NCBI RefSeq assembly: GCF_021391395.1
Contig: NZ_CP090059.1
Location: 620,001-684,000 of the forward strand
Source of the DNA: Sphingomonas cannabina
GTDB taxonomy: Bacteria; Pseudomonadota; Alphaproteobacteria; Sphingomonadales; Sphingomonadaceae
DNA: 64,000 bases
Direction: 5' to 3'
Every line of letters begins with the position of its first letter. Position 1 is the first letter of the stretch. This document shows positions 35,304-43,125 of this stretch, piece after piece. The notes below the pieces were generated by a model. That model ran no database searches, was not told the origin of the DNA, and saw only the letters and a program-made list of their open reading frames with translations. Position numbers and translations under genes: made by a program.

Positions 35304-37727
35304 TTGAGTTTACGCGTGGTCGCTTTATCCCAGCCTCTCGCCGACTGGTTCGCCGCGCGCGGCTGGGCGCCGCGCCGGCATCAGCTTGAGATGCTCGCGG
35401 CAGGCCGGGCCGGGCGGCACGCGCTGCTGGTGGCGCCGACCGGGGCCGGCAAGACGCTCGCCGGCTTCCTTCCTACGCTGGCCGAGCTGATCGAGAACCC
35501 GACCGAGGAGCTCCACACCCTCTACGTCTCGCCGCTCAAGGCGCTGGCGATCGACGTGCAGCGCAACCTGCTGACGCCGATCGAGGAGATGGGCGTCCCC
35601 ATCCGCGTCGAGACGCGCACCGGCGACACACCGTCCGATCGCAAGGCGCGGCAGCGCGTGCGACCGCCGCAGATTCTGCTGACCACGCCCGAGTCGCTGA
35701 GCCTGCTTCTGTCCTATCCCGATGCGCCGCGGCTGTTCGCGCATCTGAAGACGGTGGTGATCGACGAGGTCCACGCCTTCGCCACCGGCAAGCGCGGCGA
35801 CCTGCTCGCCTTGAGCCTCGCGCGGCTGCAGAGCTTCGCGCCGGCGCTGCGCCGCGTCGCCCTCTCCGCGACCGTCGCTGATCCGGACGGCTATCGCGCC
35901 TGGCTCGCGCCCTGGGGCGACATCGATGCGGTGACGCTCGTCCAGGGCGAGAAGGGCGCCGATCCCGACATCGCCATCCTGCTGCCCGAGGGGAAGGTGC
36001 CCTGGTCGGGCCATTCCGGCCGCTATGCCGCGCCGCAGGTGATGGCGGAGATCGAGACGCACCGGACCACCATCGTCTTCTGCAACACCCGCGGCCTCGC
36101 CGAGCTGATCTTCCAGGATCTGTGGAAGGTGAACCGGCTGGGCCTGCCGATCGGCATCCATCACGGCAGCCTCGACCGCGAGGCGCGGCGTAAGGTCGAG
36201 CAGGCGATGGCCGACGGGCGGCTGCGCGCGCTGGTGGCGACCGCCAGCCTCGACCTCGGCGTCGACTGGGGCGACGTCGACTGCGTGATCCAGATGGGCG
36301 CGCCCAAGGGCTCGTCGCGCCTGCTCCAGCGCATCGGCCGCGCCAACCACCGGCTCGACGAGCCGTCGGAGGCGGTAGTCGTCCCCGGCAACCGCTTCGA
36401 ATATCTGGAGGCGCGGGCAGCGCTCGATGCGGTCGATGCGGGGGAGCTCGACGCCGATGTGTTCCGGCCCGGCGCGCTCGACGTGCTCGCGCAGCACATC
36501 ATGGCGGTGGCCTGCGCCGCGCCGTTCGATGCTGCGGCATTGCTGCAGGAGGTCCGCGCGGCATTGCCCTATTCGGCGCTGACCGACGAGACCTATGAGC
36601 GCATCCTGAATTTCATCGCCGACGGCGGCTACGCGCTGCGCGCCTATGACCGCTTCAAGCGGCTGACCAAGGGACCGGACGGGCTGTGGCGCGTCTCCCA
36701 TCCCCGCTTCGTCGCGCAGCATCGGCTCAACGCCGGCATCATCGTCGAGGCGACGATGATCGAGGTCCGCTTCCGCAACGGCCGTCGTCTCGGCCGTGTC
36801 GAGGAGGCGTTCGGCGCATCGCTCTCGCCCGGCGACACCTTCTTCTTCGCCGGCCTCAGCCTGGAGGTGGAACGCATCACCGGCGAGGAGCTGATCGTCC
36901 ATGCGACGTCGCGGCCGGCCCGCATCCCGAGCTACATGGGCGCGCGGCTGGCCATCTCGACGCGGCTGGCCGAGCGTGTCCGGACCTTCCTCCACGATGA
37001 TCGCGAATGGGAGCGTTTCCCGGCCGACGTGCGCGAGTGGCTGGAGGTGCAACGCTATCGCTCGCGCCTGCCCGCGCCCGGCGAGCTGCTGGTCGAGACC
37101 TTCCCGCTCGAAGGGCGGCACCATATGGTCGCCTACAGCTTCGAGGGTTGGAACGCGCACCAGTCGCTCGGGATGCTGATCACGCGCCGGATGGAGGCGC
37201 AGGGGCTGAAGCCGATCGGCTTCGTCGCCAACGACTATGCGCTCGCCTGCTATGGCCTGGAGAGGATCACCGATCCTGCATCGCTGTTCTCGCCCGATAT
37301 CCTCGAGCACGAGTTCGTCGACTGGGTCCAGGGCTCGGCGCTGCTCAAGCGCGCGTTCCGCGAGGTGGCGGTGATCGGCGGTCTCGTCGAGCGCCAGCAT
37401 CCCGGCAAGCGCAAGACCGGCAAGCAGGTCACCTTCTCGACCGACCTCATCTACGACGTGCTGCGCAAGTACGAGCCGACGCACCTGCTGCTGCAGGCGG
37501 CGTGGGAGGATGCGCGGGCGCGCCTCACCGACGTCGGCCGCCTCGCCAGCCTGCTCGATCGGGCCGCGGGGACGATGGTGCACGTCGACCTCGACCGCGT
37601 GAGCCCGCTCGCGGTGCCCGTGCTGGTGCTGATCGGCCGCGAGAATGTCGCGCAGACCGGCACCGTCGACGACGCGCTGCTGGTCGAGGCCGAACAGCTT
37701 GCTGCACGGGCGATGCAGCTCGATTGA
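35304..37727 (+). CDS. Ligase-associated DNA damage response DEXH-box helicase (Lhr-like)
   Basis: An 807-aa superfamily 2 helicase of the Lhr-core type. Walker A is APTGAGKTLAG (Lys50), motif Ia LYVSPLKALA, motif II VVIDEVHAF, motif III LSATVADPDG, motif V ASLDLGVDWG and motif VI LLQRIGRANHR. The Lhr-specific winged-helix and C-terminal domains follow (FRNGRRLGRVEEAF, TSRPARIPSYMGARL). Start is a TTG at 35304; a GTG four codons later is an alternative, and no strong ribosome site distinguishes them. It belongs with the ligase (20914), exonuclease (31884) and PdeM (41241). Confidence 0.93.
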   Translation: MSLRVVALSQPLADWFAARGWAPRRHQLEMLAAGRAGRHALLVAPTGAGKTLAGFLPTLAELIENPTEELHTLYVSPLKALAIDVQRNLLTPIEEMGVPIRVETRTGDTPSDRKARQRVRPPQILLTTPESLSLLLSYPDAPRLFAHLKTVVIDEVHAFATGKRGDLLALSLARLQSFAPALRRVALSATVADPDGYRAWLAPWGDIDAVTLVQGEKGADPDIAILLPEGKVPWSGHSGRYAAPQVMAEIETHRTTIVFCNTRGLAELIFQDLWKVNRLGLPIGIHHGSLDREARRKVEQAMADGRLRALVATASLDLGVDWGDVDCVIQMGAPKGSSRLLQRIGRANHRLDEPSEAVVVPGNRFEYLEARAALDAVDAGELDADVFRPGALDVLAQHIMAVACAAPFDAAALLQEVRAALPYSALTDETYERILNFIADGGYALRAYDRFKRLTKGPDGLWRVSHPRFVAQHRLNAGIIVEATMIEVRFRNGRRLGRVEEAFGASLSPGDTFFFAGLSLEVERITGEELIVHATSRPARIPSYMGARLAISTRLAERVRTFLHDDREWERFPADVREWLEVQRYRSRLPAPGELLVETFPLEGRHHMVAYSFEGWNAHQSLGMLITRRMEAQGLKPIGFVANDYALACYGLERITDPASLFSPDILEHEFVDWVQGSALLKRAFREVAVIGGLVERQHPGKRKTGKQVTFSTDLIYDVLRKYEPTHLLLQAAWEDARARLTDVGRLASLLDRAAGTMVHVDLDRVSPLAVPVLVLIGRENVAQTGTVDDALLVEAEQLAARAMQLD

Positions 37728-37768
37728 GCCCGATTGTAGCAATCGTAATAGAGGCGTAATATGCGCCC

Positions 37769-38749
37769 ATGTCAGGGGTGCATTTCGCCTTGTGGCCCTT
37801 GGCCCTGCTGCTTGCGGGGACGCCTGCCGACGTGCAGCAAGCCCCGCAGCAAAATCCTCCCGAGACCCAGCTGTCGCCGGCCGAGGAGCTCGCCGCCGCG
37901 ATCGTAGCGCTCGGCGAGAATCAGAACCGCATGACCGTGCCGGTCCAGATCGCCGGCGCCGGACCCTATCGGTTCATCATCGACACCGGCTCCGAACGCA
38001 CCGTGATCGCGCGCGAGCTGGCGCGCAACCTCGGGCTGCCGGCGGGGCGCACCGTCAATGTGGTGGCGATGAGCGGCACCAGCCGCGTCGGCACCGTCGT
38101 CATCCCCTCGATCAACGTCAGCACCGTGCCGGACATCGGCGCGATCCACGCGCCGGCCTTGAAGGCAGTCGATCTCGGCGCGCTCGGGCTGCTCGGCATC
38201 GACACGCTGCGCGATCATCGCATCGACATCGATTTCGAGGCCGGCCAGATGAGCGTAGCGCCGTCGGTCAAGCGCAAGAAGACACCGCCGAAGCAGCCGG
38301 ACGAGATCGTCGTCCGCGCCAAGAGCCTGTTCGGCCAGCTGATCGTGACCGAGGCCTCCTATGAAGGCCGCCGCATCCGCGTGATCCTCGACACCGGATC
38401 GCCGGTCAGCGTCGGCAACGGCGCGATGCTGCGCCTGGTGCGCCGGCACACGCGCGGCATCGAGCCGACGACGCTGATCAGCGCCACCGGCGGGCTGGTC
38501 CCGGCCGAGTTCGCCTATGTCGAAAATGTGCGGGTGGGCGGGATCACCTTCTCCAATATGCCGGTCGCTTTTGCCGACGTGGCGCCGTTCAAGCGGTTCG
38601 AGCTCGACGACCGTCCGGCGCTGTTCCTGGGGATGAGCACCCTCAAATCCTTCCGCCGGGTGCAGATCGACTTCGCCAACCGCGAGGTGCGCTTCCTGAT
38701 GCCGCGCGACGTTGATACCCGTCCGCGCACGGCCTTCACGGCGCTTTAG
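37769..38749 (+). CDS. Double-domain retropepsin-like aspartic protease, first of a pair
   Basis: A 326-aa exported protein with a hydrophobic N-terminus (FALWPLALLLAG) and two retropepsin-like modules. Catalytic motifs are FIIDTGSERT (Asp72) and VILDTGSPVS (Asp208). Each is followed by a hydrophobic LGLLGID- or LFLGMS-type strand like the second psi loop of pepsin-fold enzymes. With both catalytic halves in one chain it could form an internal pseudo-dimer, or two half-sites that pair with copies. It ends four bases before a close paralogue. Function is unknown; periplasmic proteolysis is inferred. Confidence 0.85.
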   Translation: MSGVHFALWPLALLLAGTPADVQQAPQQNPPETQLSPAEELAAAIVALGENQNRMTVPVQIAGAGPYRFIIDTGSERTVIARELARNLGLPAGRTVNVVAMSGTSRVGTVVIPSINVSTVPDIGAIHAPALKAVDLGALGLLGIDTLRDHRIDIDFEAGQMSVAPSVKRKKTPPKQPDEIVVRAKSLFGQLIVTEASYEGRRIRVILDTGSPVSVGNGAMLRLVRRHTRGIEPTTLISATGGLVPAEFAYVENVRVGGITFSNMPVAFADVAPFKRFELDDRPALFLGMSTLKSFRRVQIDFANREVRFLMPRDVDTRPRTAFTAL

Positions 38750-38753
38750 GCCG

Positions 38754-39716
38754 ATGCTGCCGAACCCGCATCCGCGCTGGATCGCCGCCATCCTTGCCGC
38801 GTCGATCTTCACGGCGTCCGGATCGGCGCAGGAGCCGACAGCGCCGTCCACCAGCGCACCGCAGACTACGGAGCTGACATTCGCGCTCGAACGCGGGCGG
38901 ATGACGGTGCCCGTGGTCGTCGCGGGCCAGGGCCCGTTCGACTTTCTCATCGACACGGGCGCAGAGCGATCGGTGGTTTCGCATGAGCTCGCCGGCCGGC
39001 TCAACCTGAGGCCGGGAGATGCGATGCGCGTCTTCGACTTCGTCGGCCCGAGCGATGTCGCGACGGTCCATATTCCCGCGCTGGCGGTGAGCAACCTTGG
39101 CGGTCAGGCGATCGAAGCTCCGGCGCTCGCGATGGCGAATCTGGGCGCGCTCGGCATGCTGGGGATCGACGCGCTGCAGGGCCACAGGCTCGCGATCGAT
39201 TTCGCGAGGCGGCGAATGGAGGTCAGGCCGTCGACACGGCGGGTCAGGGGTGAGCTGATAGTTTCGACCCAGCAGCGAGTCGGCCAGCTGATCATCACCG
39301 CGGCCTCGTTCCAGGGCCAGCCGATCGCGGTCGTCATCGACACCGGCTCCTGGGTGAGCATCGGCAATAGCGCGATGCTGGCGCTGGCCAAGCAGCCACC
39401 GCGGCGCCTGGGGCCGATCTCGGTCACGTCGGTGACCGGGCGCTCGTTCGACGCGGAGCTGATGGTGGTGAGCGATCTCAAGATCGGGGACGTGCGCTTC
39501 GACAATGTCGGCCTGTCCTTCGCCGACGTCGCGCCGTTCGAACGCTTCGGGTTGCGCGACAAGCCCGCGCTGATCCTGGGCATGAGTTCGTTGCGTCTCT
39601 TCCGCCGGATCGAGATGGACTTCGCGAATCGGGAAATCGGCTTCAGCCTACCGGTCCCGCCGATCGACTTCCACAATGTCTGCCGCTCGATTTCCAGCTG
39701 CAGAAGCTATCGCTGA
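38754..39716 (+). CDS. Double-domain retropepsin-like aspartic protease, second of a pair
   Basis: A 320-aa paralogue of the preceding protein. A signal peptide (MLPNPHPRWIAAILAASIFT) is followed by modules with FLIDTGAERS (Asp67) and VVIDTGSWVS (Asp196). Shared blocks with the first copy include RMTVPV, LGALGMLGID, GQLI, FADVAPF-RF and LGMSSL--FRR, showing tandem duplication followed by clear divergence. The ATG at 38754 lies four bases after the previous stop, so the two are one operon. The start further upstream would overlap that gene. Confidence 0.85.
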   Translation: MLPNPHPRWIAAILAASIFTASGSAQEPTAPSTSAPQTTELTFALERGRMTVPVVVAGQGPFDFLIDTGAERSVVSHELAGRLNLRPGDAMRVFDFVGPSDVATVHIPALAVSNLGGQAIEAPALAMANLGALGMLGIDALQGHRLAIDFARRRMEVRPSTRRVRGELIVSTQQRVGQLIITAASFQGQPIAVVIDTGSWVSIGNSAMLALAKQPPRRLGPISVTSVTGRSFDAELMVVSDLKIGDVRFDNVGLSFADVAPFERFGLRDKPALILGMSSLRLFRRIEMDFANREIGFSLPVPPIDFHNVCRSISSCRSYR

Positions 39717-39789
39717 TCTTCCGCGGCCGCGGTTGCGGACGCCATCATGTCGCCCTACCACCCTCGGGATCGAAACGAGGGGCGTCGAC

Positions 39790-41196
39790 ATGCGGGCATT
39801 GGCAACGGCGATACTGGCTTCACTCGCGCTGGCGACGCTACCCGCCGCCGCCCAGTCGCGGCCGGACCAGCAGGCGTTCTTCGGCCTCTACAAGGAGCTG
39901 GTCGAGACCAACACCACGCTGTCCGCGGGAAGCTGCACCCAGGCGGCCGGACAGATCGCGGCGCGGCTCAAGGCGGCGGGCTATGCCGATCGGGACGTCA
40001 CGCTCTTTTCCGTTCCCGAGCACCCCAAGGAGGGCGGCCTCGTCGCGGTGCTGCCGGGCAGCGACGCCAGGGCCAAGCCGATGCTGCTGCTCGGCCACAT
40101 CGACGTGGTCGAGGCCAATCGCGCCGACTGGGAGCGCGATCCGTTCAAGCTCGTCGAGGAGAACGGCTATTACTATGGCCGCGGCACCGTCGACGACAAG
40201 GCGATGTCGGCGATCTGGGCGGACACGCTGATCCGTTTCAAGCAGGACGGCTTCAGGCCCAAGCGCACGATCAAGCTCGCGCTCACCTGCGGCGAGGAGA
40301 CGACCTTCGCCTGGAACGGCGCCGAATGGCTCGCCAAGAACAAGCCCGATCTCATTGCCGCCGAATTCGCCTTCAACGAGGGCGGCGGCGGGCGGATCAG
40401 CGCCGAGGGCAAGCGCCAGCTGCTGGCGATCCAGGTCGGCGAGAAGGCGGCGCAGAACTATACCTTCACCGCCACCAATCCCGGCGGCCACAGCTCGCAG
40501 CCGGTGCCGGACAATGCGATCTACGAGCTGGCCGACGCGGTACTGCGCGTCCGGAACTATGAGTTCCCGATCCGCTTCAACGACACGACGCGCGCTTTCT
40601 TCACCAAGTCGCTGCCGACGCTGCCGGCGCCGGTCGCCGACGCGGTGAAGCGCCTGCTCGCCAATCCCGAGGACAAGGAGGCTGATGCCATCGTCAGCCG
40701 CGACAAGGCGATGCACTCGACGCTGCGCACGACCTGCGTCGCCACGCTGCTCAATGCGGGCCACGCCGAGAATGCGCTGCCCCAGCGCGCCACCGCCAAC
40801 GTCAACTGCCGCATCATCCCCGGCGAGACGGTCGACGGCACGCTCGCCAAGCTGCAGGAGCTTGCGGGCAGTGAAGTGAAGGTCACCGCCAACCAGCCGG
40901 TGCGGCCGCTCGCGGTGCAGCCGCCGCTCGATCCGAAGATCGTCGGGCCGATCGAGAAGCTCGCGGCCAAGCATTTCCCCGGCGTGCCGCTGCTGCCGCT
41001 GATGTCGACCGGGGCGACCGACGGCGTGTTCATCGAGGCGATCGGCATTCCGGTCTATGGCGTGCCCGGCATCTTCGTCGAGCCGAACGGCAGCGGCACG
41101 CACGGCCTCAACGAGCGGATCGGGGTCAAGGAGCTCTACGACGGCCGCGATTACCTCTATGAACTGGCGAAGCTTTTCGCCAATTCGCCGAGCTGA
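39790..41196 (+). CDS. Exported M20-family metallopeptidase
   Basis: A 468-aa zinc peptidase of the M20/M25/M40 group. The ATG at 39790 opens a signal peptide (MRALATAILASLALATLPAA, then AQS). Metal and catalytic motifs are LLGHIDVVEA (His, catalytic Asp), YYYGRGTVDDKAM (Asp ligand), LTCGEETTFAWNG (Glu pair) and EPNGSGTHGLNERIGV (last His). A dimerisation domain with TNPGGHSSQPVPDNAIY lies between. It probably cleaves dipeptides or acyl-amino acids in the periplasm. It follows the retropepsin pair after 73 bases and precedes pdeM by 44. Confidence 0.92.
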   Translation: MRALATAILASLALATLPAAAQSRPDQQAFFGLYKELVETNTTLSAGSCTQAAGQIAARLKAAGYADRDVTLFSVPEHPKEGGLVAVLPGSDARAKPMLLLGHIDVVEANRADWERDPFKLVEENGYYYGRGTVDDKAMSAIWADTLIRFKQDGFRPKRTIKLALTCGEETTFAWNGAEWLAKNKPDLIAAEFAFNEGGGGRISAEGKRQLLAIQVGEKAAQNYTFTATNPGGHSSQPVPDNAIYELADAVLRVRNYEFPIRFNDTTRAFFTKSLPTLPAPVADAVKRLLANPEDKEADAIVSRDKAMHSTLRTTCVATLLNAGHAENALPQRATANVNCRIIPGETVDGTLAKLQELAGSEVKVTANQPVRPLAVQPPLDPKIVGPIEKLAAKHFPGVPLLPLMSTGATDGVFIEAIGIPVYGVPGIFVEPNGSGTHGLNERIGVKELYDGRDYLYELAKLFANSPS

Positions 41197-41240
41197 TCCG
41201 GGCTTGCCCCCGCACGGTGGCGGGCGCATAGGCGGCGATC

Positions 41241-41903
41241 ATGGTTCCCTTTCTGTTCGCCGAGCGCGAGCTGGCCGCGCTGCGCGAGGGTGCGCTGTTC
41301 TGGCCGGCGCGGCGCGCGTTGCTGGTCGCCGACCTGCATTTCGAGAAGGCGAGCTGGTACGCGGGCACCGGGCAGATGCTGCCGCCCTATGATTCGCTGG
41401 CGACGCTCGCCGAGCTGGCGGTGCTGGTCGAGCGCACCCGGGCAACCGAAGTCTGGTGCCTCGGCGACAGCTTCCACGACCGCGAGGGCTGCGAACGCCT
41501 GCCCGCCGCCGCGCAGGCGAGGCTCCGCGCGCTGACCGCCGCCACGCGCTGGACCTGGATCACGGGCAATCACGATCCCGTAGTCGCCGATCATTGCGGC
41601 GGCGAGGTCGTCGAAGAGGCCGAGGTGGATGGGCTGATCCTGCGCCACGAGGCCGATCCGGCCGAGGCGCGGCCGGAGCTGTCGGGGCATTTCCATCCCA
41701 AGCTGCGCCTCACCCTGCGCGGGCGCCAGGTCTCGCGCCGTTGCTTCGTGGCGACCGGGACCAAGCTGATCCTGCCGGCGTTCGGCGCGCTCACCGGCGG
41801 CCTCGATGCGCATCATCCGGAGATCGTCCGGGTGGTGGGAACTGGTGCCGAGGCGCTGGTCCCGCTCGACGACCGGCTGCTGAGGTTCCGGCTGGCGGCT
41901 TAG
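41241..41903 (+). CDS. pdeM: Ligase-associated DNA damage response endonuclease PdeM
   Basis: A 220-aa calcineurin-like phosphoesterase. Metal motifs are LLVADLHFEKA (Asp31, His33), LGDSFHDREG, WITGNHDP and LSGHFHPKL, with a C-terminal GALTGGLDA typical of the PdeM type. It is the fourth component of the ligase/exonuclease/helicase/PdeM set, thought to act as an endonuclease in repair. PdeM is often coupled directly to the helicase gene; here two proteases and a peptidase lie between. A palindromic repeat follows seven bases after its stop. Confidence 0.92.
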   Translation: MVPFLFAERELAALREGALFWPARRALLVADLHFEKASWYAGTGQMLPPYDSLATLAELAVLVERTRATEVWCLGDSFHDREGCERLPAAAQARLRALTAATRWTWITGNHDPVVADHCGGEVVEEAEVDGLILRHEADPAEARPELSGHFHPKLRLTLRGRQVSRRCFVATGTKLILPAFGALTGGLDAHHPEIVRVVGTGAEALVPLDDRLLRFRLAA

Positions 41904-41909
41904 AACGCC

Positions 41910-42038
41910 AATCCTCCCCCGCCAGGGGGAGGTGGCACGCGAAGCGTGACGGAGGGGGCGGAAGCACATCGATAGCGGGTCGCCGTCCTCCCCCTCCGTC
42001 AGCCTATGGCTGACACCTCCCCCTGGCGGGGGAGGATT
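41910..42038. repeat. 129-bp palindromic repeat, copy 2 (CCTCCCCC type)
   Basis: The arms AATCCTCCCCCGCCAGGGGG and complement match copy 1 at 17665-17789. The reverse complement of its centre (GGACGGCGACCCGCTATCGAT) lines up with copy 1 (GGACGGCGACCAACTATCGAT), so the two lie in opposite orientations 24 kb apart. One inner arm is more diverged here. It sits between the convergent pdeM and FAH genes. Confidence 0.8.
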
Positions 42039-42053
42039 GAAAAGGGGCAATTC

Positions 42054-43058
42054 CTAACCGCCGACCACCTGCTCGATCACGCCGAAGATCGGGTGATGTC
42101 GGTCGTCCTCCGCCCAGATCCGGACCGTATCGCCGTGCTTCAGGAACGGCGTCTTGGGGGCGCCTTCGCGAATCGTCTCCACCGTCCGCACCTCGGCGAT
42201 GCAGGAGTAGCCGACGCCGCCTTCCGCGATCGGCCGGCCGGGCCCGCCGTCGGCGTCGCGGTTGGAGACGGTGCCGGAGCCGATGATCGTCCCCGCTCCT
42301 AGCGCCCGTGTCTTCGCCGCATGCGCGATCAGCGTGCCGAAGTCGAAGGTCATGTCCTCGCCAGCCTCCGCGCGGCCGAACGGCTGGCCGTTGACGTCGA
42401 CCATCAGCCTGCGGTGGAGCTTGCCGTCCCGCCACCAGTCGCCGAGCGCGTCGGGGGTCGCGAACACGGGGGAGAAGGCGCTCGCCGGCTTCGACTGGAA
42501 GAAGCCGAAGCCCTTGGCAAGCTCGCCGGGAATCAGATTGCGCAGCGACACGTCGTTGGTGAGCCCCACCAGCCGCACCGCCGCCAACGCCTCCTCGCGC
42601 GAGGCGCCGAGCGGCACGTCGCCGGTCACCACCACCACCTCGGCCTCGAGGTCGCAGCCCCAGCTCTCGTCGGCCAGCGGGATCGGGTCGCGCGGGCCCA
42701 GGAAACCGTCGGAGCCGCCCTGATACATCAGCGGATCGTGCCAGAAGCTTTCCGGCATCTCCGCCCCGCGCGCCTGCCGCACCAGCGCGACATGGTTCAC
42801 ATAGGCCGAGCCGTCCGCCCATTGATAGGCACGGGGCAGGGGCGCCGCCGCCTCGCGTTCGTGGAACCGCTCGCGCGGGATCGTCTCATGCTCCAGATCG
42901 GTGGCGAGGTTCCGGAGATCGGGCTCCACCCGATCCCAATCGTCGAGCGCCGCCTGCAGCGTCGGCGCGATCACGCTCGCGTCCGCGCACCAGGCGAGAT
43001 CGTTCGACACCACCACCAGCCGTCCGTCACGGCCGCCCTTCAGGCTTGCGAGCTTCAT
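42054..43058 (-). CDS. Fumarylacetoacetate hydrolase-family protein
   Basis: A 334-aa FAH-superfamily enzyme, which cleaves C-C bonds or tautomerises acylpyruvates using a divalent metal. The ATG at 43058 (MKLASLKGGRDGR) follows AAGGAGAGG, so the longer open frame upstream is rejected. Metal-site residues lie in CDLEAEVVVVTG (Glu pair) with VGLTNDVSLRNL, and AHAAKTRALGAGTIIGSGTV (in part) is typical of the C-terminal barrel. The N-terminal domain (about 90 residues) resembles that of fumarylacetoacetases. A role in aromatic amino acid breakdown is possible; no such genes are adjacent. Confidence 0.88.
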   Translation of the reverse strand: MKLASLKGGRDGRLVVVSNDLAWCADASVIAPTLQAALDDWDRVEPDLRNLATDLEHETIPRERFHEREAAAPLPRAYQWADGSAYVNHVALVRQARGAEMPESFWHDPLMYQGGSDGFLGPRDPIPLADESWGCDLEAEVVVVTGDVPLGASREEALAAVRLVGLTNDVSLRNLIPGELAKGFGFFQSKPASAFSPVFATPDALGDWWRDGKLHRRLMVDVNGQPFGRAEAGEDMTFDFGTLIAHAAKTRALGAGTIIGSGTVSNRDADGGPGRPIAEGGVGYSCIAEVRTVETIREGAPKTPFLKHGDTVRIWAEDDRHHPIFGVIEQVVGG

Positions 43059-43125
43059 CCGCCTCTCCTTGCTGCTCTGTCCATGGCGGCAGCGACCGGC
43101 GATGTCGAGCGTGCGCGGTTGACTC

